From assembly GCA_024138025.1 (NCBI GenBank), contig JAMXBD010002259.1:1-64000 (forward strand): a stretch of DNA of 64,000 nt, written 5' to 3'. The translations under genes were made by a program, and so were the position numbers. Under the pieces are notes generated by a model. The model searched no databases. It was not told the DNA's origin and saw only the letters and a list, made by a program, of their open reading frames with translations. The DNA comes from Combretum micranthum (lineage: Eukaryota; Streptophyta; Magnoliopsida; Myrtales; Combretaceae). Positions 1 to 11,085 of this stretch are shown here, in pieces (position 1 is the first letter of the stretch; each line of letters begins with the position of its first letter).

Positions 1-702
1 AAATCTTTAAAAAATAAAATAAGAACACAGTGTCTTCAAATTCAAAACCACGACGTACGAAAAATTCCATAGTAACTCCGACTTGTAAATCGGGTAATAT
101 AGAATCCAAAATCAAATTATTAAAAAGTTAAACAACGATTAACTTTCGGAAATGAAACTCAATTCGAGAATTCCGAAAAGGTTGAAAGATATAAATTACT
201 TACAAAAAAAAATTTAAATGAATCTCTCAAATCAAATTATGTTGTATAACATAAAATGTCAGTTTCCAATTGGGCAAAGGTATAAACGGAAAGTCAACGG
301 AAAACCTAAGTCCCCAAAATTCCCGAGAAGCCATAGTAACCTAGATTCGGCATTCCGTATTCCTAAACTAAGGAGTCGGAAGGAAAGAAGAGGTGTAGTT
401 GGTTGTATTATTCTAGGATGATCTAAAGGATGAGATGAATGAATTTTCGATTCATTCGAATCCGATCGGGTACAGCTTTGAAAAGCGTGCCCCAGGGGTC
501 GAAATGTTAAATATACGATATTAGTACCGTTGGACTCACATAATTCTTAAGTTTTCCAAATATATCAGTTTTATAATTTTTTTTATATATATAACTAGAA
601 TTATTTGATTTTGTGATTTATTTTGTATTTTATTTCTACTGGTATTTAACTGTCTTTTGGTACTATTCACTACCTTTCATTTTACAATTATTATTCTTAT
701 AA
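1..702 (+). repeat. B-type Gypsy LTR, 5' portion (enters from before the window)
   Basis: The sequence follows the B-type LTR that is complete at 21624-26476, beginning about 145 bp inside that LTR (shared run 'aataaaataagaacacagtg') and staying collinear to 'ttattattcttataa'. At 703 it is replaced by the terminus of an A-type LTR. The true start therefore lies about 145 bp left of the window. No coding capacity is seen. The short reading frame at 218-421 is LTR sequence, not a gene. Confidence 0.8.
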
Positions 703-2830
703 TATAAACCTCGGTTGTCTTAGTAATCAAGTAAACTCCAGAAACCGAGAGCGAAACCCGATATCGGCCTGGTTCAAACTTAGTGAGTGGAGCTTAGAAA
801 CCTAGATCCGGCTTTCCTTCAGTCTCATAACAAAAGAAGTTTATAAAGTAAATGAATATGAATTATCATTCTAAAGTATATTTTAGACCTTTCAAAGTTT
901 TAAAATTCAGGAATTTTTCAATTCGGGCCTTCCCGAGCTCAATTACGGAAAAGCGTGCCCGGACCACGAACTCAAAAAAATGTTTCGGAATATTCATTAG
1001 AACGTAATTTTATAAGGATTCCAAAAATATCAATTTTATAATTTTCCGGACTATAAAAATTACAATTATAGCCTTTTTCCGTGATTTCGTTACAACCGGT
1101 AAAGTAGATGTCTTGTTACTAATCACAAGTACAACCTACACTACACACTACCCATACCCTATTCTTACATCCTTACAATATCATTTCAATTTTCTTCCCC
1201 AATGAATTTTGTCTCTTAAATAATTATTACATTTACTACATTTTAATTACTTAAATTACAAAATATCAAATTTCACAACACACACTCCCTCCCTCCCCCT
1301 TTGGCCGGCGCCCCCTTCCCTTTCCCCCTCTCTTTGTGTTTGTTTTGATAATTTATTTCAATTACAACCCTAATCTATTTATATATAAACACATTTTTCT
1401 CTCCTCCTCATTTCTCTTGTTTCAAATTTTTACAAAAGTGGAAAAACTCTCTCCTCCTCCCCCTTGATGCCGTGAGCCCCCTCCCTCTCTCCTCACACAC
1501 TCAAGCTCAAATCTTCTCTTTTCTACTCCAAAATCCATTGGTGTTGATTTTAGGCTTTTTTTTCCTAAATTTGTAATGGCAAAGCTATATCTTGTGTGTT
1601 TTCTCATTTAATCCCAATGAGCATAGCTAGGGACATGAAAACACTTGAACAAGAATATCAAGCCATCACAAGACATGGATCTGTGTTTAAATGAGTTTAT
1701 GTTAAGATATTCTCTTGTTCATGCATGTAAAGTAAAGATCTTGCTATATGTTGATGTTCATGCCATGAAGTTTATGATCCATGCATTATATTTAGTAGAT
1801 CTAATGTTTAGACATCCACATATTCATCTACATGCATGTTCATATAGTTATTTTGTTTCCATGCATTGTGATCATAAAAATGTAGCCTTGCATATGTATA
1901 GATGTGTTAGATAGTAGCTCTATGGATAGAAGGCAAGAAGATTGAAAAAGGAAAGGTTTGTTAGAAATGATTTGTTGGAAATTCGGATGAATTAGAACCC
2001 TACCTTAAGACACCAAAACCAATTTAAAACTATATTTTTCATATAAATTTGAAGGTATATATAATAGATACCTTTGAGGAATGATTTTCATAAGCTTAGA
2101 TGAGTTTAAGCATGATAAGAATGTAAAACAAGTAGTGGAGTTAGAATGAAAAATGTTGATATGTGGATTAATAGTCAAATTCGTAATTTAGACCATGCCT
2201 ACATGAACACCTAGTATCAAGGTCTAAATTGGATGTTTTATGAGTTAAATGGAGTCTTTAGATAATAGATACATTGGAGCTTCAATTTTTAATGCATTAA
2301 ACAAGTTTTCTCATAAGGGAAATGTAAGAAATGAAATTTCAAAAATTCGATTTTTACAAGAAGCTTGTTTTAAAAACTGTTTACCAAATGAAAATGTGGA
2401 TTTTTATGCATAAATGAAGACATGATTAATATAGACCTTAAGAACTCATTTTTATTTAGATAACAGGTAAATTTCAAGAATAAATCATAGAAACCCTAGG
2501 GAATGTAAAGTTGGAAGAATAGCTTTTTAGAAATAACCTTTATGGAATTTTATAACAATTAGGAGTTCATAAGAGTTCATCATCAAAGATCATCAAGACC
2601 ATGCATATATTGATGCATTACTTAATTCATGTTAGAATTCATTCATATACCATCTATACATGAATCATCAACTAGGAACATTATTATCAAAAGCGAAACA
2701 ATTTTTCGGAATCGAGAAAGTGACAGAACAGATCTGATCCTACTGTTCTGTAGCTTACTGTTTTCAAACTTGAAAATAATACTACAAATAGATATATCTT
2801 TCGAAGTAGGTAGAGATCGATATAAAATTT
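703..2830 (+). repeat. A-type LTR, 5' two-thirds, nested in the B-type LTR
   Basis: Position 703 reads TATAAACCTCGG, a mutated form of the A-type LTR terminus TGTAAACCCCGG seen at 4558. From there the sequence is collinear with 4558-6700: the U3 block with aaaagcgtgcccgg, the GGCCGGCG box at 1303, the TATA box near 1379, the CT-rich leader and the long AT-rich part. No A-type 3' end is found. The identity changes to B-type inside the shared core near 2780-2880. I infer an A LTR that inserted into a B LTR and later lost its 3' end. Confidence 0.75.
1300..1390 (+). promoter_or_regulatory. LTR promoter: GC box plus TATA box
   Basis: GGCCGGCGCCCCC at about 1303 lies about 75 bp upstream of tttatatataaacac (about 1379). 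A CT-rich stretch (ctctcctcctcatttc) follows, as at many plant transcription starts. The same pair at the same spacing occurs in the A LTR at 5150/5223 and, reversed, in the C LTR at 27241/27162. That conservation is the main support. Activity is inferred. Confidence 0.55.
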
Positions 2831-4103
2831 GCGAGATTCCGAGTTAAAATGACCAAGTTATGGCCGTTTTACGTTGGAATTTCCGCTTAGGACGAATTGC
2901 GAATTTGATAGTTTGAATGAGATAGTTTGGAGTAGTTAAGTGATGAATAACTTATTAGAGTATTTCTTCTTTTTAGGAGATCCGAGATCGACGATTCCCT
3001 GCCACCGAATTATTATTACTAGAAGACCGGTGATCCAATGGCCGAGTGAGTTTTCTTTGTTTTGTTATCTTGATTGTGCTTGTAGCTAGTTGCATTAGAA
3101 TTATAGGAATAAGATAAAAAAATCGATATGAATGGGGATGGATATGTGATGAGACTGTGATGAATGTATGCCAAAGAATACTAAATCATATCGAAACACG
3201 ATTGATTGGATAACTGCACTGTTCATATTATTTCTGTTATATGTATGATAATGATTGGTCACTGTAAAGAATGTATAATATTTGATCTAAGCAAAAAGTA
3301 AATTGATCATGCATCGCATCGGACATATTGCATTTGGTAGCGTGCTATCCTATGCAAGTCGATCGGTATGGTCCGAGGACTCGTTTGGATAATGAGACTC
3401 GGGATCGAGCTCATTCAGAGGAAACTAAGGCGCATTGGGATGCATTCCATTGTGAGCCTAGCCGAGGCGAGTGCTGAGCGAGGGCTTGGGGACCAGCAGC
3501 AGTCGTGTAGACTTCAATACCATCCTTAACCCAAGATAGGAGCCATAAATCCGTTCTGTGTGTGGGTTCCGGATACCCATACATAATGTTTGCTCATGTG
3601 TTTGCTCATGCATAGCATATGGATTGATTATAACTTGCTTCCTATGTACGGAATTAAGGGAATTCTCACTAAGCTAGGTAGCTTTATACTCTTATAGTTG
3701 TTTAAATGAACAGGTTATCTCAAGAATGCAAAGTGGGGACTGAATTGGTTGGAGCCGGGAATGACTCCGGGATTTTGGCAAAGGATACGAATGTCTGAAG
3801 TTATCAGCTAGTTTATGATTTGTCTTGTAATAGTTTATGTAGGGAAGTCTGGGATGAATGTAATTGAAGTTGAATGATTTTATTTTGAAGTATAGTGGTT
3901 TGTGTCGAAAGTATAGTGGATTCTATTTTCTTTACATTGTTACTCAAGTATATCAACATAAAATTTTCATTCGATGTGTTCTTTATGTGTTAGACGCCTT
4001 GTACATAGTATGGAAGCCTTTGCATGATCGAGGGTGGTCATTCTTAGGCTTTAATATGTGTACGGCGGACTGCCACGTTTAGGGTACCTTCGGGGCGTGT
4101 ACA
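2831..4103 (+). repeat. B-type LTR, 3' portion
   Basis: From the shared core onward the sequence matches the last 1.3 kb of the B-type LTR (25215-26476): the ggagatcc...cgacgattccctgccacc block, ggccgagtgagtttt, and the 3' end with tgtacggcggactgccacg and CGGGGCGTG. The final CA is displaced by one inserted T (gcgtgTaca). No primer-binding site follows, so this is a solo LTR or a 3' LTR. A target duplication cannot be tested because the left end is outside the window. Confidence 0.8.
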
Positions 4104-4557
4104 GATCCGTTGGGAATTTAAGTTTAAAATAAAAATAATTTGTACTCCGCTGCCAGATCCGTTTTTTGGATGCTTAAATTCCCAATAGTAAGGTAGTATT
4201 ACCTGAATCGTATGATTTATTCTCAAGCACATCGTACATACGTCGGCTTTCTATCATTCCATACCGCTCATTAGGAAGCAGTAACATGGGGAATTTTGTT
4301 CACATGTTTGAAAATAATCTTCTCATTAGGCAGACATCTCTAGAATTTTCCATGCAACTCTACAGATTTCTGTAAAAAAAATTACAGTTCGTGAAATTGA
4401 GGGCAATTTAGGATTGTCAATTAAGAACCCAAATTTAAAAAGATAGTCAAAGCCAACAACTAGAACACAACCACAATCAGCTAAAAAGAATCAAATTTGA
4501 GTTAATTTTCCATTCTTTTTCTGACAAGTTTAGCCACTTTAAATTGTGAGCAACATA
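4104..4557. other. Spacer between two LTRs; short hairpin, no gene
   Basis: About 450 bp with no coding region. It holds a 12-bp perfect inverted repeat (TGGGAATTTAAG at 4111-4122 and CTTAAATTCCCA at 4173-4184) and a direct repeat of cagatccgtt at about 4102 and 4154. It is probably host DNA or an unclassified repeat tail. Confidence 0.5.
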
Positions 4558-5144
4558 TGTAAACCCCGGAATTTCTCAGTAGCTAGAAACCCCAGGAGTT
4601 GGAAACGAAACCTAACCCGATCAGATTGAGTCTAGTGAATGGAGCCTAGGAACCCTAAATCGGCTTTCTTCGGTTTCATAGTAAAATAAATATTTGGAGT
4701 GAATGAATTTGAATTGTTGTTCCAAAGTAATTTCAAACCTTTGAAAGTTTTAAATTCGGGAATTTTTCAATTCTGGGCCTTCCCGAGCCCAATTACGGAA
4801 AAGCGTGTCCCGGGACGATTCAGAAAAATATTCAGAATATTCATTAGAACCGTAATTTTATAAGGATTCAAAAATATCAATTTCATAATTTTCCGAGCTA
4901 TAAAAGATTACAGTTATAGCTTTTCCCGTGTTTCGGAACAACTGGTAAAGTAGATGTCTTGTCTACTATTCACAAGTACAACCTACACTACACACTACCA
5001 TACCCTATTCTTACATCCTTACAACTACTCATTTCAATTTTCTTTTCCAAGAAATTTGTCTTTTAAATAATTATTAATTTATTACATTTTCATTTACTAA
5101 ATTACAAAAAAATCAAATTTTAAACACACACAACACTCCATGCA

Positions 5145-5260
5145 TGATGGCCGGCGCCCCTCCCTCTAATTTCCCTCTCATTTAATTATTTTACTCCATT
5201 TTAAAGCTAAACCCTAACTTGTTTGATATATATACTAAATGTTCTCTCTCTCTCTTCATT
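5145..5260 (+). promoter_or_regulatory. A-type LTR promoter
   Basis: GGCCGGCGCCCCTCCC at about 5150 is followed about 75 bp later by tttgatatatatactaaatg (TATA, near 5223), then by a ctctctctctcttcatttcc leader typical of plant transcription starts. The equivalent pair recurs in other LTRs of the family. Activity is inferred. Confidence 0.55.
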
Positions 5261-6654
5261 TCCTTCATTTTAATTTTTTCAAAAGGATCAAAACCCTCTC
5301 TTCCTTCCTCTCAAGTGCCGAGCAACCCCCTCCCCCTTCCTCTTGCAATTTCAACCTTGTTTTCTTCTTTCCTCCTTCAAGACTCCTTTGGTATGTATAT
5401 TTAGGCCTTGCACATCCTAAATCTTGTTATGGCAAGATCATTCTTGTGTGTTTTCTCATCTAAATCCAATGAGCATGAGCAAGGGACATGAAAACAAACT
5501 ACAAGAATCTCAAGCCATCTCAAGAAGTGGTCTAGCCCTTTAAATGAGCTTTGTTTGAAATACCAACTTTCATGCATGTAAAGTAGTGATCTTGCACATA
5601 TATTGTTGTTCATGCCATGAGATCCATGATTTATGCATCATACTTAGTAGATCTAAAGTTTAGATACCCACATTGTCATCTAACATGCATGATCATAGGG
5701 TTATTTTTATTTTCATGCATTGAGGACACAAAAATGTAGTCTTGAATATGTATAGAGATGTTAGATAGTGGATAATCACATATAGAAAGCAAGAACATTG
5801 AAAAAGGAAGGCTTTGCTAGATATGAAAAGTTGAAAATTCGGATGAATGGAAACCCTACCCTAAAGACCTCCAAAATCGATTTTTACTATATTCATAAGA
5901 AAATGAAGGGTATGTGTAATAGACATGTTGAAGGAATTATTTTCATAAGTTTAGATGAGTTAGGCATAATAAAATAGAAAACAAGAGGTGAAGTTAGAAT
6001 GAAAATGTTGACTTTAAGTGTGTAGTCAAATTCGTAACTTTGTGTAATGCCTAATTAAACACTTAGTATTTAAGTCTAAAATGGATATTTTATAAGCTAA
6101 ATGAAGTCCTTAGATAATGTATACATTGAAGCCCCAATTTTTAATGCATTAGACTAGATTTCCCTTAAGAAAAATGTAAGAAAAGAAAATTTGGAAAATT
6201 CGGATTTTTACAATTAGCTCATTTGAAAACATGTTTACTAAATGAAAAATGTGAACTTTTGTGCATGAATGGAGGCCATGACCATTATAGACTTTGAGAA
6301 CCTAATTTTAATTAAATAATAAGTAGATTACAAGATTAAAAACCAAAGAAACCCTAAGGAGTATAATGTAGGAAAATAGCTTCTTAGAATTAGTCTTTAT
6401 GAAACTTTCCCCAACACTTAGGAGTTCCTAAAAGTTTATTACTACAAAAATCATCATGACCATGCACAAGTCGAGTCCATTACATGGCATACACATTAGT
6501 AGTTCATTCCCATATCATTCATGCATGAATCATCATTTAGGAATACTTTTTATCAAAGACAAAGCAAATTTTCGAGATTGGGTCAATTGCGGGACAGAAC
6601 TGATCCCACTGTTCCGTGACCCTATTATTTTCAAAACTTGGATTTAATACTGGA

Positions 6655-6750
6655 ATTAGATAGATCTTTCGAAGTAGATGAAGATCGATATAAAGTTTGC
6701 GAAATTCCGAGTTAAAATGACCAAGTTATGGCTATTTCAAGTCGGAACTT
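6655..6750 (+). promoter_or_regulatory. Family-wide conserved LTR core block
   Basis: This block contains gatagatctttcgaagtaga, then cgatataaagtttgcgaaattccgag and aaaatgaccaagttatggc. It recurs in every sufficiently complete A, B or C LTR: about 2780-2880, 25160-25245 and 57175-57265 (plus), and 20725-20820, 40500-40610, 44255-44350, 53235-53340 and 63530-63630 (minus). It is clearly better conserved than its surroundings. Its role is unknown; a packaging, priming or regulatory function, or a binding site, is possible. Confidence 0.6.
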
Positions 6751-7239
6751 CCAAAAGTAGCGAGAAATCCGAATTTAACTAGTCTAGATATATGTAGTTT
6801 GATTTAATTACATGGTAAGAATCTCATTAGGACTATTCTTGATTGGTAGGTGATTCCGAGCAGGACGACACTCTACCTCCCGATTATTATTATTAAGAAG
6901 TTTGGTGTCCCATGGCCGAGTGAGTTTACTTCCACTCTCAATTGACGCTTGTGAATGTAATGTAGTGGCACTAGTGATGTAGGCAAAGATAAAAGGAATT
7001 GTACAAGCATGATGGGGTATGTGGGAATTATCTATGTTGTTGATTGTTGATGTGTGAAATGGAGCTTAAGGTATATCGGAACCGGGTGTTAAGATATCGA
7101 CTGTTTTACTAGAATCTTATGATGAATGTCTGTGTATACTTGTTGGTCACTTAAAAAAATTGAATTAATGACTATTCAACTCCGACTATAAACTGAGTTC
7201 ATTCATGTCACAATGGGGTTGGAGCATTTGCATTGGTTG

Positions 7240-7345
7240 GTTTTTCGTGACCCATAAAACGAATGTGAGGTGATCGTGATCATAAAAACGAATGTGAGAT
7301 TAATCGTGATCCATAAAACGAGCTTTTAATCAGTTGACCGTGAGC
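7240..7345 (+). repeat. Degenerate minisatellite inside the A-type LTR
   Basis: Three or more imperfect units built on 'cgtgatccataaaacgaatg' and 'gaggttaat'. The homologous site in other A LTR copies holds clean arrays: period 31 at 43659-43770, period about 34 at 39904-40020, and period 38 at 52628-52765. Confidence 0.7.
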
Positions 7346-7954
7346 TTAAACGGCGTCGTACCGCAGGATTCGTTAATCTGCTAACCCGGGATGGAGGGCG
7401 CAAGTCCATCCACATATGATTTCCGGTTGGTCATATTTTTTGATCACATTTGTATGGTGCATACACTTGCTTGAGTAATCATTGTTTGAATGATTGTATT
7501 TAATTGCGTTATGGAAGTATTACTCACTAAGCTAGTTAGCTTACGCCCCTATAGTTTCTATCTTTTGCAGCATGAGTTTATATGGCTTAGGCCAAGACAA
7601 GCCACAGCGCAGGTACGGAGATAGGAGTTTCCTATAAAAGTTTGATTCATTTCTTTTTGTATAAACTTCCATTGGAAACTAAGGACTCTGGATGACTGTA
7701 ATAGACTGTTATTCTTTTGGGGGAATGCCCCTTAGATTTTGTAAACTTTAACATTATGCGTTTTGATTTATTATCTACTGGCTAATGCATGCCTCATTAA
7801 ACTGTTTAACTCCATTTGTTGAGTATCTATTGTCGTAAAGGAACGCTTTACATCTACTTAAGACTTCCGAAGGCCCGGTAGGGAACTCGAGAGTCTTACT
7901 TAGTATGTGCGGGCTGTTACGTTTAGGATACCTACGGGGCGTGACAGTTTAAGT

Positions 7955-7967
7955 TGGTATCAGAGCC
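7955..7967 (+). other. Primer-binding site (tRNA-iMet type)
   Basis: TGGTATCAGAGCC lies 8 bp after the LTR end and is complementary to the 3' end of plant initiator tRNA-Met, the usual primer for many plant LTR retrotransposons. It fixes the orientation of the element as plus and identifies 4558-7946 as the 5' LTR. Confidence 0.92.
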
Positions 7968-8144
7968 CTAGGTTATAGAACAAGACAATAGAATTAAATA
8001 ACCGGACCTAGAAATCTAATTACTAGGTTAAAGGGATTAAAAATGTTTTCTTGCTGAGTCTAATTAGTAGTATTGTTTGATGTAGGTCTCTCTGGGTGAG
8101 ACTAGGGAAAGGGCAAGGAATTTTACAAGAGAAACGATGAAACG

Positions 8145-9471
8145 ATGGTAGAATATAGACCGAGGCTAAGGGAATTGTGTGAGGATTTTGCCCTAGCCCG
8201 ACATCCCCGGACCCTAGGGGAAATGTACAGGTTATGGAAAGATGGGCTGAGATATACCAGATGGGCTTCAGTAGTGGATCAATTGAGTTATGATCTTATG
8301 AGAAGAAGGAGCTGGACAAAGTTAGAGACGATCTATACTTTGGAGAGGGTCATGGTTGATTACGGGCATGAACCCATGCCGAGAGAAGCCACATTTATCT
8401 TGAAGGGGAGGAAACCGAACCCCTCCAGATTTTAGGGTATGGATCCCCATAGGGCCCTTATATGTTTATGCTCACGATAACTTATATGATCACCATGACT
8501 GGAATATAGCTGATGCATGGAATCACATCACCTGGCATGCAATCTATTTGGACATTCTCCCTCCCCCCCGTGTAATAGCTCCACCTCCAGCTATTGATAT
8601 AGGTATGCAACTGAATGGAGCGCCTGTGATCGGAGAGGATGAAGAGGAGGAGGAGAAGGAGGATCCCGAGGAGGATCCGAACTGGGAACAAAATGAGGTG
8701 CCTAGGACCCCTACCCCGCCTGTTGAACCAGAAGTGCAGGTAAACCCAGAACCCGATCAAATTATATGGGATTTTAATCGGATGTTAGAGATACCAGAGA
8801 GTGGAGGGTAGAACCCGAGGTAGATTCCAGGCTATGGAGAGATGTGTATGTGGAGGGTGAGAACCCACCTGTGCTTGACCTAGCAGTAGTAGAACCCGAG
8901 GCCCCAGTGCCTATGGAGACTGAAAATGTGGCAGATGAGACTGTGAGAGAGCCTGAAGTAGAGGTGAACCGCCTAGGTGAGCCCGAGATAAGAGGTGAGG
9001 AAGAGGAAGTAAGCCCGCAAGAGGGGCAAGGGACTGAAGAAGAAGAAGAAGGGGCTAGAAAAAGGAAGTATCAGGAGCCCGAAAAGAGAGTATTCGGGAA
9101 GAGGCCGTTTGATGCCTCGAGCTCGGGGTTCAAAGGTAAACGGTACAGGCCGTACCAAGGGTTTAAAGAGGAGTCTAGCAGCAAGCCGACTCAGTTCAAG
9201 ACCAACGTCACATGTTGGAAATGTAAGGGGACACATGCACCTAGGCAATGCCCGCAGTTGAGAAACAAGTGCTATTTTTGTGGCGATGCTGGCCACATGG
9301 TTTTTACGTGCCCGAAGAAACTGGCAGTAACTTGCTTCATTTGCAAGGAAAAAGGGCACTTAGCTTCCAAATGTTCACAACGAAAGAGCGTGACCACCCG
9401 ACCCTTCGGAGCCTCGAGTAATACCAACCCCTTGAGGTCTGGAAACAAGAGCGGGAGTCGAGCAGCTTCCT
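8145..9471 (+). pseudogene. Ty3/Gypsy gag, frameshifted and 3'-truncated
   Basis: This is the nucleocapsid and capsid region of the element with the LTR at 4558. It survives in three open blocks, 8145-8435, 8548-8811 and 8844 to about 9471, the middle one in a different frame. The first block is a capsid-like helical stretch (LRYTRWASVVDQL). The middle is very acidic (runs of E). The third has three zinc knuckles: CWKCKGTHAPRQC at about 9213 (CX2CX3HX4C, one residue short), CYFCGDAGHMVFTC at about 9270 and CFICKEKGHLASKC at about 9333. The coding pattern ends at SRAASS, where a foldback sequence starts. Protease, RT and integrase are absent. Gag would form the particle and bind RNA, but this copy cannot. 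Confidence 0.8.
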
Positions 9472-9472
9472 C

Positions 9473-9626
9473 AACATTTGTCAATCTTTACAAATTAGAA
9501 CTTTTATTGATGCCGTTAACTTTGACATGCTATGAAATAATGTGTTGTAGGTAATATGTGTCAAATACGTGTGAAAAAGTTAACAACATCAATAAAAGTT
9601 CTAATTTGTAAAGATTGACAAATGTT
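9473..9626. repeat. Foldback/MITE-like inverted repeat
   Basis: Two 51-bp arms (9473-9523 and 9576-9626) are reverse complements with about two mismatches, around a 52-bp loop. The left arm starts exactly where gag homology ends. The right arm is followed by short degenerate repeats of 'aaggacttaaatgg' type (to about 9710) that occur near the ends of some plant DNA elements. It may be one end of a larger non-autonomous element. From 9710 to about 9900 I see only AT-rich DNA. Confidence 0.7.
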
Positions 9627-9913
9627 AAGGACTTAAATGGAAAAAAAATACAAGGTTAAGGATTTAAATAGAAAAATGGCTAAACGTTGAGGACTAAAAA
9701 TATAATAAACTTGAATTAATTTAAAGATTAACTCTTTGTTTTTAATATAGGCGATAGATGTGCATTTTAAATATAGTAAATGAAATATTTGAATTTTCAA
9801 ACATATATTTATAAATGCTTACAATTATCGAATGAAATATTAAGAGAGGTTACAATTTTGACATATTTTTTTCTTTCCTTTAAGCTATTATTTTTAACTG
9901 GAACTGCAATCTC

Positions 9914-11085
9914 AATTCAAAAGTACATGTAAATACTTTTCAGTATTAAGTTGGTGAATTTGAGGAGGGCATAAAAGATTCTTACGACACAACCCCTCTT
10001 CGCCAAACCCCAAGCAGCACTAACCAAGAAGCAATTTGACACTTTAATCTTAATAGTTCACGTACACTATAGCTCTCATCTCTGCATGCTAATTACGCGC
10101 TTCAGTGTGTGCTTATCCCCTTCTTTAGAAGATTAAAATCAATTTCCCTCTAATTTCACTGTAAAACATGTAAGAACTTTCTTCCTCTCCAAGATTCTTT
10201 CTCCCCTTTCTCTAAATTCTGTCTCTCTTCCATTTGTTTGTAGTTGAAATCGAGTTATTGTTGTAACCGTTTTCAATTATTTCCATTATTGATGGAATCA
10301 TATCTAGCCTCTACTCCGATGACGGTCCGTTTCATGCTTGGTAAACAGTCTTTGCTTGCACCATATAGGGTTAAGGACGAACTCAAGAACTTAGATCTGA
10401 ACGAACTGGAAGATCATGAGGAAACAACAATTCCAGATGGACTCCGATTGATGTACTTAGCGTATAAAGGTGATTTAGATGCGATTAAAGAGCTGCTAGA
10501 ATCGAGAGGAGTCGATGTTAATTTCCATGATATTGATGATAGGACGGCTCTTCATGTTGCTGATTGCCAAGCTTTTGTTGATGTTATTGAGTTGTTGCTC
10601 GAAGAAGGCGCTTATCCTAATGGGAAAGATCGCTGGGGCAGTACTGTAAGTACATTGAACTTTGACTTAAATTTCATGTGTTCTGGATTGTATGGAATGA
10701 ATTTCAATGATTCTTATTTATATGTGTATGGTTTTTGCATACTAATATTCGAAGTGTAGTTCGATTTGCTGTTGTTATGCTATATGATAAATACAATAGC
10801 TTATGAAATGTCTATAGTATATATAATAAATCTTACTGGTATTACTGAATATGTACGCTTATTGCCTCGAGAAAGGTGGCAATAGTGGATTGGGGATTGG
10901 TCTTGGGTTTGTTGATATCTAGATTTATACTCCACCATGCCAAAGTTGCTTCTTAGTTGGCCTATAAGGCGAGATTAGTGTTGTTTTGGGTTTGGCGAAG
11001 ACGGGTTGTGTCCTAAGTGTCTTTTTTCCCCTCCTCAAATTCACTAAGTTAATACTGAAAAGTACTTACATGTACTTTTGAACTG
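9914..11085. repeat. Inverted repeat of about 100 bp flanking exon 1 of the kinase relic
   Basis: Left arm about 9914-10003 (aagtacatgtaaatactttt ... tcttcgccaaaccc) and right arm about 10984-11085, its reverse complement with scattered differences. The arms bracket exon 1 of the kinase pseudogene: one lies in the 5' flank, the other in intron 1. A smaller direct duplication follows in the same intron (about 11090-11160 and 11285-11360, both with 'agtgaaaagtaat' and 'gttgagtcta'). Confidence 0.75.

Larger units (their letters stand above)
4558..7946 (+). mobile_element. 5' LTR of a truncated Ty3/Gypsy element (A-type, 3389 bp)
   Basis: The LTR begins TGTAAACCCCGG, ends CGGGGCGTGACA and is followed 8 bp later by a tRNA-iMet primer site, so it is a 5' LTR. 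The first ~660 bp resemble U3, with aaaagcgtgtcccggg near 4800, GGCCGGCG at 5150 and a TATA box near 5223. About 2.7 kb follows the promoter, an unusually long R/U5. The 90-bp core shared by subfamilies A, B and C is at about 6655-6745, and a degenerate minisatellite lies near 7250-7330. Related A copies occur at 39281-42690, 43018-46470 and 52017-60377 (all minus). No 3' LTR for this element is present. Confidence 0.88.

Noticed and set aside
1645..1914. Open frame of 89 codons
   Set aside because: It lies in the A-type LTR leader and is not conserved as a frame in the copies at 4558 or 43018.
8482..9484. Minus-strand open frames opposite gag
   Set aside because: They are shadows of the acidic and zinc-knuckle coding strand.
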